From the NCBI RefSeq assembly GCF_014926585.1, contig NZ_CP045422.1, positions 62,001 to 126,000 of the forward strand: DNA of 64,000 nucleotides. The letters are read 5' to 3'. The translations under genes and the position numbers were made by a program. The DNA is from Devosia beringensis. Its GTDB lineage: Bacteria > Pseudomonadota > Alphaproteobacteria > Rhizobiales > Devosiaceae. Positions 56,787 to 64,000 of this stretch are shown here, piece by piece (the first letter of the stretch is position 1; every line of letters starts with the position of its first letter). The notes under the pieces were generated by a model. The model was not told where the DNA came from and ran no database searches. It worked only from the letters and a program-made list of their open reading frames with translations.

Positions 56787-57998
56787 TCAGCCAGCCAGCG
56801 GCACGACGTTGCCGGCGCCGGCCTTGCCGCCGAGCAGTTTCTTGACGTTGCGCGCGGCCTGGCGGATGCGCTGCTCGTTCTCGACAAAGGCCAGGCGGAT
56901 GTACTGGTCGCCATATTCGCCGAAGCCGACGCCCGGCGCGACGCCGACGCCGGTCTCGCGGATCAGCAGCTTGGCAAATTCGAGCGAGCCGAGATGGGCG
57001 TATTGCGCCGGAATTGGCGCCCAGGCGAACATGGTTGCCTTGGGCACGGGAATGTCCCAGCCGGAGCGGCCAAAGCTCTCCACCATGACGTCGCGACGAT
57101 ATTTGTAGACCTTGCGGATTTCGTCGATGACGTCGTCCGAGCCATTGAGCGCGGCGGTGGCGGCTACCTGGATCGGCGTGAAGGCGCCGTAATCAAGATA
57201 GGACTTCACCCGCGCCAGCGCGGCGATCAGGCGTTCATTGCCGACGGCAAAGCCGACGCGCCAGCCGGGCATGGAATAGGTCTTGGACATCGAGGTGAAT
57301 TCCACAGCAATGTCGATGGCGCCGGGCACCTGCAGCACGGACGGCGGCGGGTCGATGTCGAAATAGATTTCGGAATAGGCCAGATCGGAGAGGATGAAGA
57401 TCTCGTGCTCGCGGCAGTACTTGACCACTTCGGTGTAAAAATCGAGCGTGGCGGTATAGGCGGTCGGGTTGGCCGGGTAGTTGAGCACCAATGCAATGGG
57501 CTTGGGGATGGAGTGGCGCACGGCCCGGTCGAGCGAGCGCATGAAATCTTCATTGGGGTCGGCCGGCATGGAGCGGACGACGCCGCCGCTCATGATGAAG
57601 CCGAAGGAATGAATGGGATAGGTGGGATTGGGCACCAGCACCACGTCGCCGGGCGCAGTGATCGCCTGGGCCATATTGGCGAAGCCCTCCTTGGAGCCCA
57701 GCGTCGCGACGATCTGCGTGTCTGGGTTGAGCTTGACGCCAAAACGGCGGCCATAATAGCTGGCCTGGGCCTTCCGCAGGCCGGGAATGCCCTTGGAGCT
57801 GGAATAACGGTGCGTGCGCGAATCGAGCACGGTTTCCTGCAGCTTCTTGACGATATGATCGGGCGTTGGCAGGTCGGGATTGCCCATGCCCAGGTCGATG
57901 ATGTCAACGCCTTCGGCCCGGGCCTTGGCCTTAATCGGGTTGATATGCTCGAAGACATAGGGGGGCAGACGGCGGATGCGATGGAACTCTTCGCTCAT
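56787..57998 (-). CDS. Class I aminotransferase (LL-diaminopimelate / AlaC-like)
   Basis: 403 residues from ATG 57998 (AGAGGAA upstream). PLP lysine in SMSKTYSMPGWRVGF, and fold type I motifs NYPANPTAYTA, ILSDLAYSEIYFD. The group is annotated as LL-DAP aminotransferase or glutamate-pyruvate aminotransferase AlaC. Its place before hom fits aspartate-family amino-acid metabolism; the exact substrate is uncertain. Confidence 0.85.
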   Translation of the reverse strand: MSEEFHRIRRLPPYVFEHINPIKAKARAEGVDIIDLGMGNPDLPTPDHIVKKLQETVLDSRTHRYSSSKGIPGLRKAQASYYGRRFGVKLNPDTQIVATLGSKEGFANMAQAITAPGDVVLVPNPTYPIHSFGFIMSGGVVRSMPADPNEDFMRSLDRAVRHSIPKPIALVLNYPANPTAYTATLDFYTEVVKYCREHEIFILSDLAYSEIYFDIDPPPSVLQVPGAIDIAVEFTSMSKTYSMPGWRVGFAVGNERLIAALARVKSYLDYGAFTPIQVAATAALNGSDDVIDEIRKVYKYRRDVMVESFGRSGWDIPVPKATMFAWAPIPAQYAHLGSLEFAKLLIRETGVGVAPGVGFGEYGDQYIRLAFVENEQRIRQAARNVKKLLGGKAGAGNVVPLAG

Positions 57999-58100
57999 GA
58001 TTTCCTCTGCGGTCCGTTTGAGGACCTGACCTGGGCCGCGACGCGCATAGAGCGCCAAACCCCATTATGGAGCCGATTATCGCGGAATTATGATTGTAAA

Positions 58101-58172
58101 CGGGTTAAAACCCGCAAGGGCGGCCTGGGATATTCGGCTCTTCCCGGCCCGAAAGGGCCATGCGGGAAGAGC
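58101..58172. other. Two strong hairpins in a divergent intergenic region
   Basis: The 408 bases between the aminotransferase and the glycosyltransferase hold no convincing gene. They contain CGGGTT-AA-AACCCG (58101-58114) and a longer stem GCTCTTCCCG/CGGGAAGAGC (58137-58146, 58163-58172) with inner GGCCC-GAAA-GGGCC. Neither has a T run and no gene ends here. Possibilities are a small RNA or structured 5' leader. Confidence 0.4.
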
Positions 58173-58406
58173 TAGCGGGCGTTTGCCGCTGCCGCCATAG
58201 GCGCAGGCGCGGCCACTGCACTGCCGGCGAGCGAGGCTCCAACCCTAGCAACAGTGTACAGAGACTGCATGTCCCTTGCCCTTCGGAAGCGTTTTTTGTA
58301 TTGAAATCAGCTTTAGACAGCCGTTCATAATTCCTCGTCGAGGTATTGTAAATGGCGCAGCGAACGCCATTTCTGGGCTCCACGGCTGCCATATGAGGTG
58401 AGACAC

Positions 58407-59723
58407 TTGAAGCGGATTGCCCTTGTCACGATCGGCACGCAGGGCGACGTTCAACCCTATCTTGCTCTGGCGATCGCGCTCAAGGAGCGTGGCTACTCGG
58501 TCGTCCTGGGCGCCTCCGAAGAATTCGAGGGCATGGTCGAAGGCTATGGCATCGAGTTCCACACGCTGGGACCCTCGATCCAGTCTTTCCTGAGCCAGCA
58601 GCGCTTCGAGAATGCGATGAGCCAGTCCATGCTCATCAACGGCCCCTCCCTGCTCCGCCAGGGCCAGCAGATCGTCGACACGGCGGCCCGCCACGCCTGG
58701 AACATGTGCCAGGGCGCCGACATGCTGATCCTGAACATGAATACCAGCTTCGGCATCGACATTGCCGAGGCCCTGCATGTGCCGGCGATCATGGTGGCAC
58801 TGCAGCCGCTCAATTCGACCAGCGAATTTCCGCTCTGCATGTATTACGGCGCCGATTTCGGGCCGGCCTTCAACAAGCTGAGCTACACCGCCATGACGGT
58901 GCAGCAGATCTATTACAACCTGCCGCGCAACAAGCTGCGCCGCGAGCTGATGGGTCTGGATGCGCGCAAGAAGGGCGGCTTTTTCCGCAATACCGACGGC
59001 ACGCCGCTGACCACCCTCTACCCCTATTCCTCGGTGGTATCGCCGCGGCCGCGCGACTGGCCCAAGAGCGCCATCGTCACCGGTTACTGGCAGCTCAAGG
59101 ATCGTTCGGACTGGCAGCCCTCGCCGGAATTCCAGAAGTTCCTCTCCGAGGGTGAGGCCCCTGTCTATATCGGATTCGGCTCGATGCCGTTCGGCGCCGA
59201 GCGCAATACCAAAATCCTCAAGGAAGCCGTCGCCATGTGGGGCGGCCGCGCCGTGGTGGCCCGCGGCTGGGGCGGGATCAATCCCGAGGACCTGCCGGCG
59301 AGCATTTTCGCAATCGAGAAGGCGCCGCACGACAAGCTGTTCAAATATGTCTCATCGGTCGTGCACCACGGCGGCGCCGGCACGACCTCGGCAGGTCTGC
59401 ATCTGGGACGCCCGACCTTCGTGGTGCCGCAACTGGTCGACCAGCCCTATTGGGGCCGTCGCGTCTATGAGCTGGGCTGCGGCCCCAAGCCGGTGCGGCT
59501 GCGCAAGCTGACGTCGGAAATCCTGGCCGGTGCGCTGGCGGACCTGACCACCAATCCCGACTACCGCCGCAACGCCACCGACATTGCCGAAAAACTGCAT
59601 GCCGAGGACGGCACCGGCAGTGCGATCAAGGTGATCGAGCGGGTCATGGACAGCTATGTGCCGGCCGTGGTCGGGATCAAAAAACCAAAGAAAATCAAAT
59701 CGGTACTCAAGAAAGTCAGTTGA
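58407..59723 (+). CDS. GT1-family glycosyltransferase (sterol/UDP-glucose type)
   Basis: 438 residues from a TTG at 58407 (AGGTGA six bases upstream); a GTG at 58398 overlaps that site. N-terminal KRIALVTIGTQGDVQPYLAL is the GT28-like acceptor domain; C-terminal VHHGGAGTTSAGLHLGRPTF and PQLVDQPYWGRRV is the nucleotide-sugar site. Related to enzymes glycosylating lipids, sterols or hopanoids. Basic tail KKPKKIKSVLKKVS may bind membrane. Confidence 0.88.
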   Translation: MKRIALVTIGTQGDVQPYLALAIALKERGYSVVLGASEEFEGMVEGYGIEFHTLGPSIQSFLSQQRFENAMSQSMLINGPSLLRQGQQIVDTAARHAWNMCQGADMLILNMNTSFGIDIAEALHVPAIMVALQPLNSTSEFPLCMYYGADFGPAFNKLSYTAMTVQQIYYNLPRNKLRRELMGLDARKKGGFFRNTDGTPLTTLYPYSSVVSPRPRDWPKSAIVTGYWQLKDRSDWQPSPEFQKFLSEGEAPVYIGFGSMPFGAERNTKILKEAVAMWGGRAVVARGWGGINPEDLPASIFAIEKAPHDKLFKYVSSVVHHGGAGTTSAGLHLGRPTFVVPQLVDQPYWGRRVYELGCGPKPVRLRKLTSEILAGALADLTTNPDYRRNATDIAEKLHAEDGTGSAIKVIERVMDSYVPAVVGIKKPKKIKSVLKKVS

Positions 59724-60357
59724 GCCGAGCGGCGGCCAGCAGGCCGACGATGATGGGCAGCACGAATGCCGCCCCAATGCCGACCAGCAAGAGCACGGCG
59801 TTTGCAGTGACCGCTGCCAGGACGAGCAAGGCGAGGCCGCAGATCATACTGGCGAGCCCGGCCACGCGATGGGTCTTCTGCCAGACCAGCGGGTCGGACA
59901 GGGTCCAGGGCAGCCGGATGCCTGCATAGTGGTTGGGCTGCGTCTTGGGCAGGGCATTGCCCATGACGAGCAGCAGGATGCCAAGGCCCGCGGCAATCAG
60001 CCGGACCATATCCACCGCGAAGCCGGCGCCGATCAGCACCGTGCCGGTGGCGATGACCACAAAGAGCAGCAGCAGCACCGGCAGCATGGCTGCCAGCAGG
60101 TGACGGCCGGACTGCAGCCGGTCGGCAGGGGCATAACGGATCAGCGCGGCGGCGAGCAGCAGCACGGCGGCGGCAAAGCCTGGCGGCAGGAGCAGCGCCG
60201 CATTGCGTGGCAGGAAGCGATCTGCCTGCCCGGTAATGCCCCAGTGTACGGGGAGCATGGTCTCGCCCGGGACCACAACAAAGCCAATGCAGGTGACCAC
60301 AGCCAGGAGGGCCACAATTATAAGTGTGGCTGGGCTGAAGATGTCTTTGAAGGTCAT
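59716..60357 (-). CDS. SdpI-family membrane protein
   Basis: 213 residues with about six TMs. VHWGITGQADRFLPR (DUF1648-like) and NHYAGIRLPWTLSDPLVWQK with H-R-V-A-G (SdpI) define the family, known from Bacillus toxin immunity. Coupled by ATGA to the ArsR gene. Ends overlap the convergent glycosyltransferase by eight bases. Confidence 0.85.
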   Translation of the reverse strand: MTFKDIFSPATLIIVALLAVVTCIGFVVVPGETMLPVHWGITGQADRFLPRNAALLLPPGFAAAVLLLAAALIRYAPADRLQSGRHLLAAMLPVLLLLFVVIATGTVLIGAGFAVDMVRLIAAGLGILLLVMGNALPKTQPNHYAGIRLPWTLSDPLVWQKTHRVAGLASMICGLALLVLAAVTANAVLLLVGIGAAFVLPIIVGLLAAARLN

Positions 60358-60635
60358 TGGTCCTGCTCCTTGAGCGAGATCACATCCGCCAGTGCCTGTT
60401 CGAGCACCGAGGTGTTGAGGTGATAGATCAGGCTGGTCCCCTGCCGCCGCACGGCGACGAGTTCGGCCTGTTTGAGCTTGGCGAAATGGACCGACAGCGT
60501 CGGCCGGCTGATGTCGAAATGCGCGGCCAGGTCGCCGGCGCTCATCGGGCCGGACTTGAGCAGGCCGAGCACCTTGCGGCGTACCGGATGCGACAGCGCT
60601 TCGAAGACGGTATTGATACCCACACGGCGATCCAT
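60354..60635 (-). CDS. ArsR-family regulator (SdpR-like)
   Basis: 93 residues: VFEALSHPVRRKVLGLLKSG, FDISRPTLSVHFAKLKQAEL, GTSLIYHL. It lacks metal-ligand Cys. Pairing with an SdpI-like gene mirrors Bacillus sdpRI, in which the regulator represses the operon until the membrane protein captures it. A perfect palindrome overlaps its promoter. Confidence 0.87.
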   Translation of the reverse strand: MDRRVGINTVFEALSHPVRRKVLGLLKSGPMSAGDLAAHFDISRPTLSVHFAKLKQAELVAVRRQGTSLIYHLNTSVLEQALADVISLKEQDQ

Positions 60636-60649
60636 ATATTTCGTTGCTT

Positions 60650-60681
60650 CACTAATTAGCGCTCATGCTAATTAGTGTCAA
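60650..60681 (-). promoter_or_regulatory. Promoter and operator of the ArsR-SdpI operon
   Basis: TTGACA (60681-60676), 17 bp, TAATTA (60658-60653) on the minus strand. The 11-bp inverted repeat CACTAATTAGC/GCTAATTAGTG (60650-60660, 60667-60677) covers both elements, so the ArsR protein should repress its own transcription. Confidence 0.72.
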
Positions 60682-60697
60682 GACGAAATAGAGACGC

Positions 60698-60726
60698 AAA
60701 AAAGGGGAAGGCTCGCGCCCTCCCCT
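60698..60726 (-). terminator. Terminator of the symporter gene
   Basis: Minus-strand stem GGGGAGGG...CCTTCCCC (60704-60725, one mismatch) followed by TTTTTT (60703-60698), 25 bases past the symporter stop. Confidence 0.72.
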
Positions 60727-60751
60727 CTAACTTGATCGGCAGAGGGTGGCG

Positions 60752-62125
60752 CTATTGCGCCGGGACGGCCTCGTTGACGTCGAGCGCGTCGATGCTCTCG
60801 CCGCGGTCATAGACGTCCTGGTCAAGGATGCCCTGGCGCTTGGCCACGATGGTGGGCACCAGCGCCTGGCCGGCGACGTTGACCGCGGTGCGGCCCATGT
60901 CGAGGATCGGATCGACCGCCAGCAGCAGGCCGACGCCTTCGAGCGGCAGGCCGAGCGTGGAAAGCGTCAGGGTGAGCATGACCACGGCGCCGGTAAGGCC
61001 GGCCGTGGCGGCCGAACCCAGCACCGAGACGAAGACGATCAGCAGGTATTCCTGCAGGCCGAGCTGGATGCCAAAGAACTGGGCGACGAAGATGGCCGAG
61101 ATGGCCGGATAGATGGCGGCGCAGCCGTCCATCTTGGTGGTGGCGCCCAGCGGCACGGCGAAGGCGGCATATTCACGCGGCACGCCCAGATTCTGCTCGG
61201 TGATGCGCTCGGTCAGCGGCAATGTGCCGATCGAGGAGCGCGACACGAAGCCCAGCTGAATGGCCGGCCAGGCGCTCTGGAAGTAGCGGATGGGGTTGAG
61301 GCCATTGGCCTGCAGCAGCACCGGATAGACCACGAACAGGACCAGGGCCAGGCCGATATAGATGGCGGCCGAGAACCAGCCCAGCTGTGCCAGCGCGTCC
61401 CAGCCATAGACGGCCACGGCGTTGCCGAGCAGGCCGATGGTGCCGATCGGCGTCAGGCGGATCACCCACCACAGGATCTTGTGGATGATCTTGAGGAAGG
61501 AGCGGTTGAAGGCGAGGAAGCCGTCTGCCGCCGGGCCGACGCGCAGGGCGGCGACGCCCACGGCGATGGCAATGACCAGTATCTGCAGCACGTTGAAGTT
61601 GAGGCTGGTGGTGGCCGAGCCGTCGGTGACGCGGGTGGAGGCCTGCAGGCCCAGCATGTTGGACGGGATCAGTCCCTTGAGGAAATCCAGCCAGGAGCCG
61701 GAAGACGACGGCAGCTTTGCCGCCTCAGCCGTGACGGCAGTATGCAGGCCGGGCTGGATGATCAGGCCCAGCGCGATGCCGATCGACACGGCGATCAGCG
61801 CGGTGATGGCGAACCAGAGCAGGGTCTGCCAGACCAGTTGGGCTGCATTGTTGAGCTCGCGCAGATTGGCGATGGAGGCGACGATGGCGGTGAACACCAG
61901 GACCGGCACCAGCGCGCGCAGCAAAGAGACAAAGGTGGAGCCGATGGTGGCCAGCGTCTGGGTCAGCCAGTTGGCATTGCCGGCGACATCGGGACCCATC
62001 TGCCGGGCGACAAAGCCCAGGAGCAGGCCGATGACCATGGCGGCAAGGACCTGGAAGCCGAAGCTGCGGTAGAAGGGCTTGGCCGGGCGCGGTGTGGCGG
62101 CGGCGGATACGGTAGTGGGCGACAT
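60752..62125 (-). CDS. Dicarboxylate/amino acid:cation symporter (DAACS)
   Basis: 457 residues from ATG 62125. Eight or more TMs; HP1/TM7 region SSIGTLPLTERITEQNLGV and GATTKMDGCAAIYPAI (family signature NMDG variant KMDG), then VDPILDMGRTAVNVAGQAL. Imports C4-dicarboxylates or glutamate/aspartate with Na+ or H+. Monocistronic, own terminator. Confidence 0.88.
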   Translation of the reverse strand: MSPTTVSAAATPRPAKPFYRSFGFQVLAAMVIGLLLGFVARQMGPDVAGNANWLTQTLATIGSTFVSLLRALVPVLVFTAIVASIANLRELNNAAQLVWQTLLWFAITALIAVSIGIALGLIIQPGLHTAVTAEAAKLPSSSGSWLDFLKGLIPSNMLGLQASTRVTDGSATTSLNFNVLQILVIAIAVGVAALRVGPAADGFLAFNRSFLKIIHKILWWVIRLTPIGTIGLLGNAVAVYGWDALAQLGWFSAAIYIGLALVLFVVYPVLLQANGLNPIRYFQSAWPAIQLGFVSRSSIGTLPLTERITEQNLGVPREYAAFAVPLGATTKMDGCAAIYPAISAIFVAQFFGIQLGLQEYLLIVFVSVLGSAATAGLTGAVVMLTLTLSTLGLPLEGVGLLLAVDPILDMGRTAVNVAGQALVPTIVAKRQGILDQDVYDRGESIDALDVNEAVPAQ

Positions 62126-62302
62126 GGCGGACCTATCCATTGGCGAGGCGATGCCCAAAATCTGAGCGAAAAGCCTCATTATTGCGCAGCACCCTACGCC
62201 TTTGGTGGCAGGTGCGCGGCGCATGGATTTCCAATTGTGGGTGGCTGGCCGGAATATCCTGCCGCAGCCGGGGCAGTTGCGACAATCGCTGTGCGAAAGC
62301 GG

Positions 62303-62938
62303 CTAACGCCGGCCAAGCAGTGTCGTGAGTCCGGCCACGAGGCCGGGGATGACAATGGCAGACGCAAAGGCCAAAGCCAGCAAGCCGATGCCCACATCAA
62401 ACCAGGCCAGCGCCAGCAGCCCCATTCCGGCCAGGGAGGTGGCAGTGCCGGTAGCGCGGTGCACCAGCGTCCAGGCGGCGTCGGCAGCAATCGGCCAGGG
62501 CATGCGCAAGCCGGCATAGGTGTGCCGCTCGGCCTCGAACAGCACCACGCCCAGCACCAGCAGGACAATGCCCAGGCCAAAGCCGGTGAGGCGGATAATA
62601 TCGAGGTCCGAGCCGATGCCCGTCAGCAGCAGGCCAAGCTGGGTAGCGGCGATTATGCCCAGCAGCAGGCTCAGCAGCGGATCAAGGATATGCTGGGACT
62701 TGGCGAACTGGTTGCGGGTCAGCGCTCGACCCAGGATGAAAAAGCCCAAGAGCAGCAGCAGCGCCAGAATGGGTGCCGCGGCCAAAGCCAGGTTGCGCGG
62801 CCACAGCCAGTCGGCCGCGCTGCCTGACCAATGGGCCGGAAAGGCGAAGGTGGCGGGAATCCGCAGCAGCGCCACACCGGTGATGGCGAGCGTCACGGCC
62901 AGAAGCAGCAGGTGAAAGCGGGTGACGAGGCTGGGCAT
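62303..62938 (-). CDS. SdpI-like membrane protein, second copy
   Basis: 211 residues from ATG 62938. The same layout as the protein at 59716 (FAFPAHWSGSAADWLWPRNL, then HTYAGLRMPWPIAADAAWTL, VHRATG), but no regulator gene adjoins it. Upstream 62939-63001 has no gene. Possibly a diverged paralogue. Confidence 0.78.
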   Translation of the reverse strand: MPSLVTRFHLLLLAVTLAITGVALLRIPATFAFPAHWSGSAADWLWPRNLALAAAPILALLLLLGFFILGRALTRNQFAKSQHILDPLLSLLLGIIAATQLGLLLTGIGSDLDIIRLTGFGLGIVLLVLGVVLFEAERHTYAGLRMPWPIAADAAWTLVHRATGTATSLAGMGLLALAWFDVGIGLLALAFASAIVIPGLVAGLTTLLGRR

Positions 62939-63001
62939 GGACCTTACATAGGCATGGATGGCGGCGCTGCCAGGGGCGAGACCGCCGGCCCGTGACAAAG
63001 A

Positions 63002-63030
63002 AAAGGGCCGGTTGCCCGGCCCTTTCCCAA
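63002..63030 (-). terminator. Terminator of rplM-rpsI
   Basis: AAGGGCCGG/CCGGCCCTT (63003-63026) with TTTTCTTTG following on the minus strand. Confidence 0.78.
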
Positions 63031-63047
63031 ATTTCGACAGTTCCAGC

Positions 63048-63530
63048 TTAGCGCTTGGAGAACTGGAAGGACTTGCGGGCCTTGGCCTTGCCGTACTTCT
63101 TGCGTTCCACGACGCGGCTGTCGCGGGTCAGGAAGCCACCCTTCTTGAGCACTGGGCGCAGGCCCGGCTCGAAGAAGTTCAGCGCCTTGGAGATGCCGTG
63201 ACGGACAGCACCGGCCTGGCCGGACAGACCGCCGCCGGCGACGGTGACGACAACGTCGTACTGGTCCGTGCGTTCGGTCGCGACGATCGGCTGCTTGACG
63301 ATCAGCTGCAGCACGGGACGGGCAAAGTAGGCGGCAAATTCACGACCATTGACCGTGACCTTGCCCTTGCCTGGCTTGATCCAGACGCGAGCAACGGCGT
63401 TCTTGCGCTTGCCGGTCGCATAGGCACGGCCCTGCGCGTCAAGCTTCTGCACATGCACCGGCGCGGTGTTGATAACAGGCGCGACAGTCGAGGTGCCGAG
63501 ATCTTCGAGGGAGTTGATGGTTTCGGCCAT
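63048..63530 (-). CDS. rpsI: 30S ribosomal protein S9
   Basis: 160 residues: [39 protein letters not shown], and the basic C-terminus [17 protein letters not shown] that reaches the P-site tRNA. The N-terminal 25-residue extension is typical of Alphaproteobacteria. Second gene of the rplM-rpsI operon. Confidence 0.97.
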   Translation of the reverse strand: MAETINSLEDLGTSTVAPVINTAPVHVQKLDAQGRAYATGKRKNAVARVWIKPGKGKVTVNGREFAAYFARPVLQLIVKQPIVATERTDQYDVVVTVAGGGLSGQAGAVRHGISKALNFFEPGLRPVLKKGGFLTRDSRVVERKKYGKAKARKSFQFSKR

Positions 63531-63531
63531 A

Positions 63532-63996
63532 TTACTTCACCCGCGCATTCTTGGGGTTCATCGCAGCAACGTCCAGCTTGGCCGGGTTCTGCGCTTCGTG
63601 GGGATGCTCGGCGCCGGTGTAGACGCGGAGATTCTTGAGCTGCGCACGGGTCAGCGGACCGCCCGGCATCATGCGGCGAACCGCATTCTCAAGCACGCGC
63701 TCAGGGAAACGACCTTCGAGGATCTCGCGGGCCGTCCGGTCCTTGATGCCGCCGGGATGGCCGGTGTGCCAATAGAACTTGTGCTGGTCCAGCTTGCGGC
63801 CGGTCAGCTTCACCTTGTCGGCATTGATGACAACGATGTTGTCGCCCATGTCCATGTGCGGGGTGAAGGTTGGCTTGTGCTTGCCGCGCAGGCGGCTGGC
63901 AATGATCGAAGCAACGCGACCCACGACGAGCCCTTGGGCGTCGATCAGGATCCACTTCTTGTCGATCTCGCTCGGTTTTGCCGAGTAAGTGCTCAT
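63532..63996 (-). CDS. rplM: 50S ribosomal protein L13
   Basis: 154 residues, complete: [70 protein letters not shown]. First gene of the operon; only four bases of upstream sequence are in the window. Confidence 0.97.
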   Translation of the reverse strand: MSTYSAKPSEIDKKWILIDAQGLVVGRVASIIASRLRGKHKPTFTPHMDMGDNIVVINADKVKLTGRKLDQHKFYWHTGHPGGIKDRTAREILEGRFPERVLENAVRRMMPGGPLTRAQLKNLRVYTGAEHPHEAQNPAKLDVAAMNPKNARVK

Positions 63997-64000
63997 GCTT

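Noticed and set aside
55146..58175. A 1009-codon rightward open frame
   Set aside because: It is antisense to hom and the aminotransferase, both with clear motifs. Long mirror frames are normal in high-GC DNA.
58105..58392. A 95-codon leftward frame in the divergent intergenic region
   Set aside because: No ribosome site, runs across the hairpins, and has an improbable composition.
60746..62827. A 693-codon rightward open frame rich in Gly, Asp, Gln and His
   Set aside because: Antisense to the symporter and SdpI-like genes; the composition is typical of a shadow frame.
1..64000. CRISPR arrays, insertion sequences or transposases
   Set aside because: I saw no regularly spaced direct repeats and no transposase motifs; the only recombinase is the phage integrase and its relic.

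Overview
The window reads as chromosomal DNA of a high-GC alphaproteobacterium of the order Hyphomicrobiales. A Devosia-like host (Devosiaceae) is my best guess. The clues are the gene order aminotransferase - hom - glpX - recJ, an ECF11-type sigma factor with a ChrR anti-sigma, a double cold-shock-domain protein, and a palindromic intergenic repeat of the kind seen in this order. No 16S gene is present, so the genus is an inference.

Positions 1 to about 41849 are one HK97-type siphovirus prophage whose left end lies outside the window. Its right end is probably a tRNA-Ser 3'-end duplication at 41827-41849. From right to left it holds: a three-gene cargo cassette of unknown function (39363-41400) between the integrase and attR; a tyrosine integrase (38101-39240); accessory genes; an immunity region with an S24-type repressor, a Cro-like gene and GCATTAATGC operators (about 32700-35000); an early leftward operon (32914 down to 24891) with a GapR-ParB fusion, two DNA methyltransferases, a DnaA domain IV protein and a replication protein carrying three dyad iterons; then HNH, terminase, portal, ClpP-like protease, capsid, connectors, tail tube, frameshifted tail assembly chaperone, tape measure, tail tip, SGNH-hydrolase fibre and endolysin. 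Several genes look like morons: a periplasmic-binding-protein-like gene flanked by a broken copy of the connector gene, an acyltransferase trio in the lysis/fibre region, and small membrane or secreted proteins beside the packaging genes.

From 41850 to the end is host chromosome. It contains an ArsR regulator, a hemolysin III-like protein, a DUF192 lipoprotein, a double cold-shock protein, glyoxalase I, an M15 peptidase lipoprotein and two tRNA-Glu genes. Next is a singlet-oxygen/lipid stress module: an rpoE-chrR-SDR operon plus an FAD oxidoreductase-DUF1365-cfa operon. Each of these two operons is preceded by a TGATCC-N18-TAA(G/C)A(G/A) promoter matching the known RpoE-ChrR regulon. Then come recJ, glpX, hom (with an unusual N-terminal HTH-like fusion), an aminotransferase, a glycosyltransferase, an SdpR/SdpI-like pair, a dicarboxylate symporter, a second SdpI-like protein and rpsI-rplM.

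The most novel parts are the cargo cassette with its integrase relic and attR, the candidate replication origin inside the replication gene, the GapR-ParB fusion, the fibre with SGNH motifs in permuted order, and the moron flanked by a connector-gene fragment.
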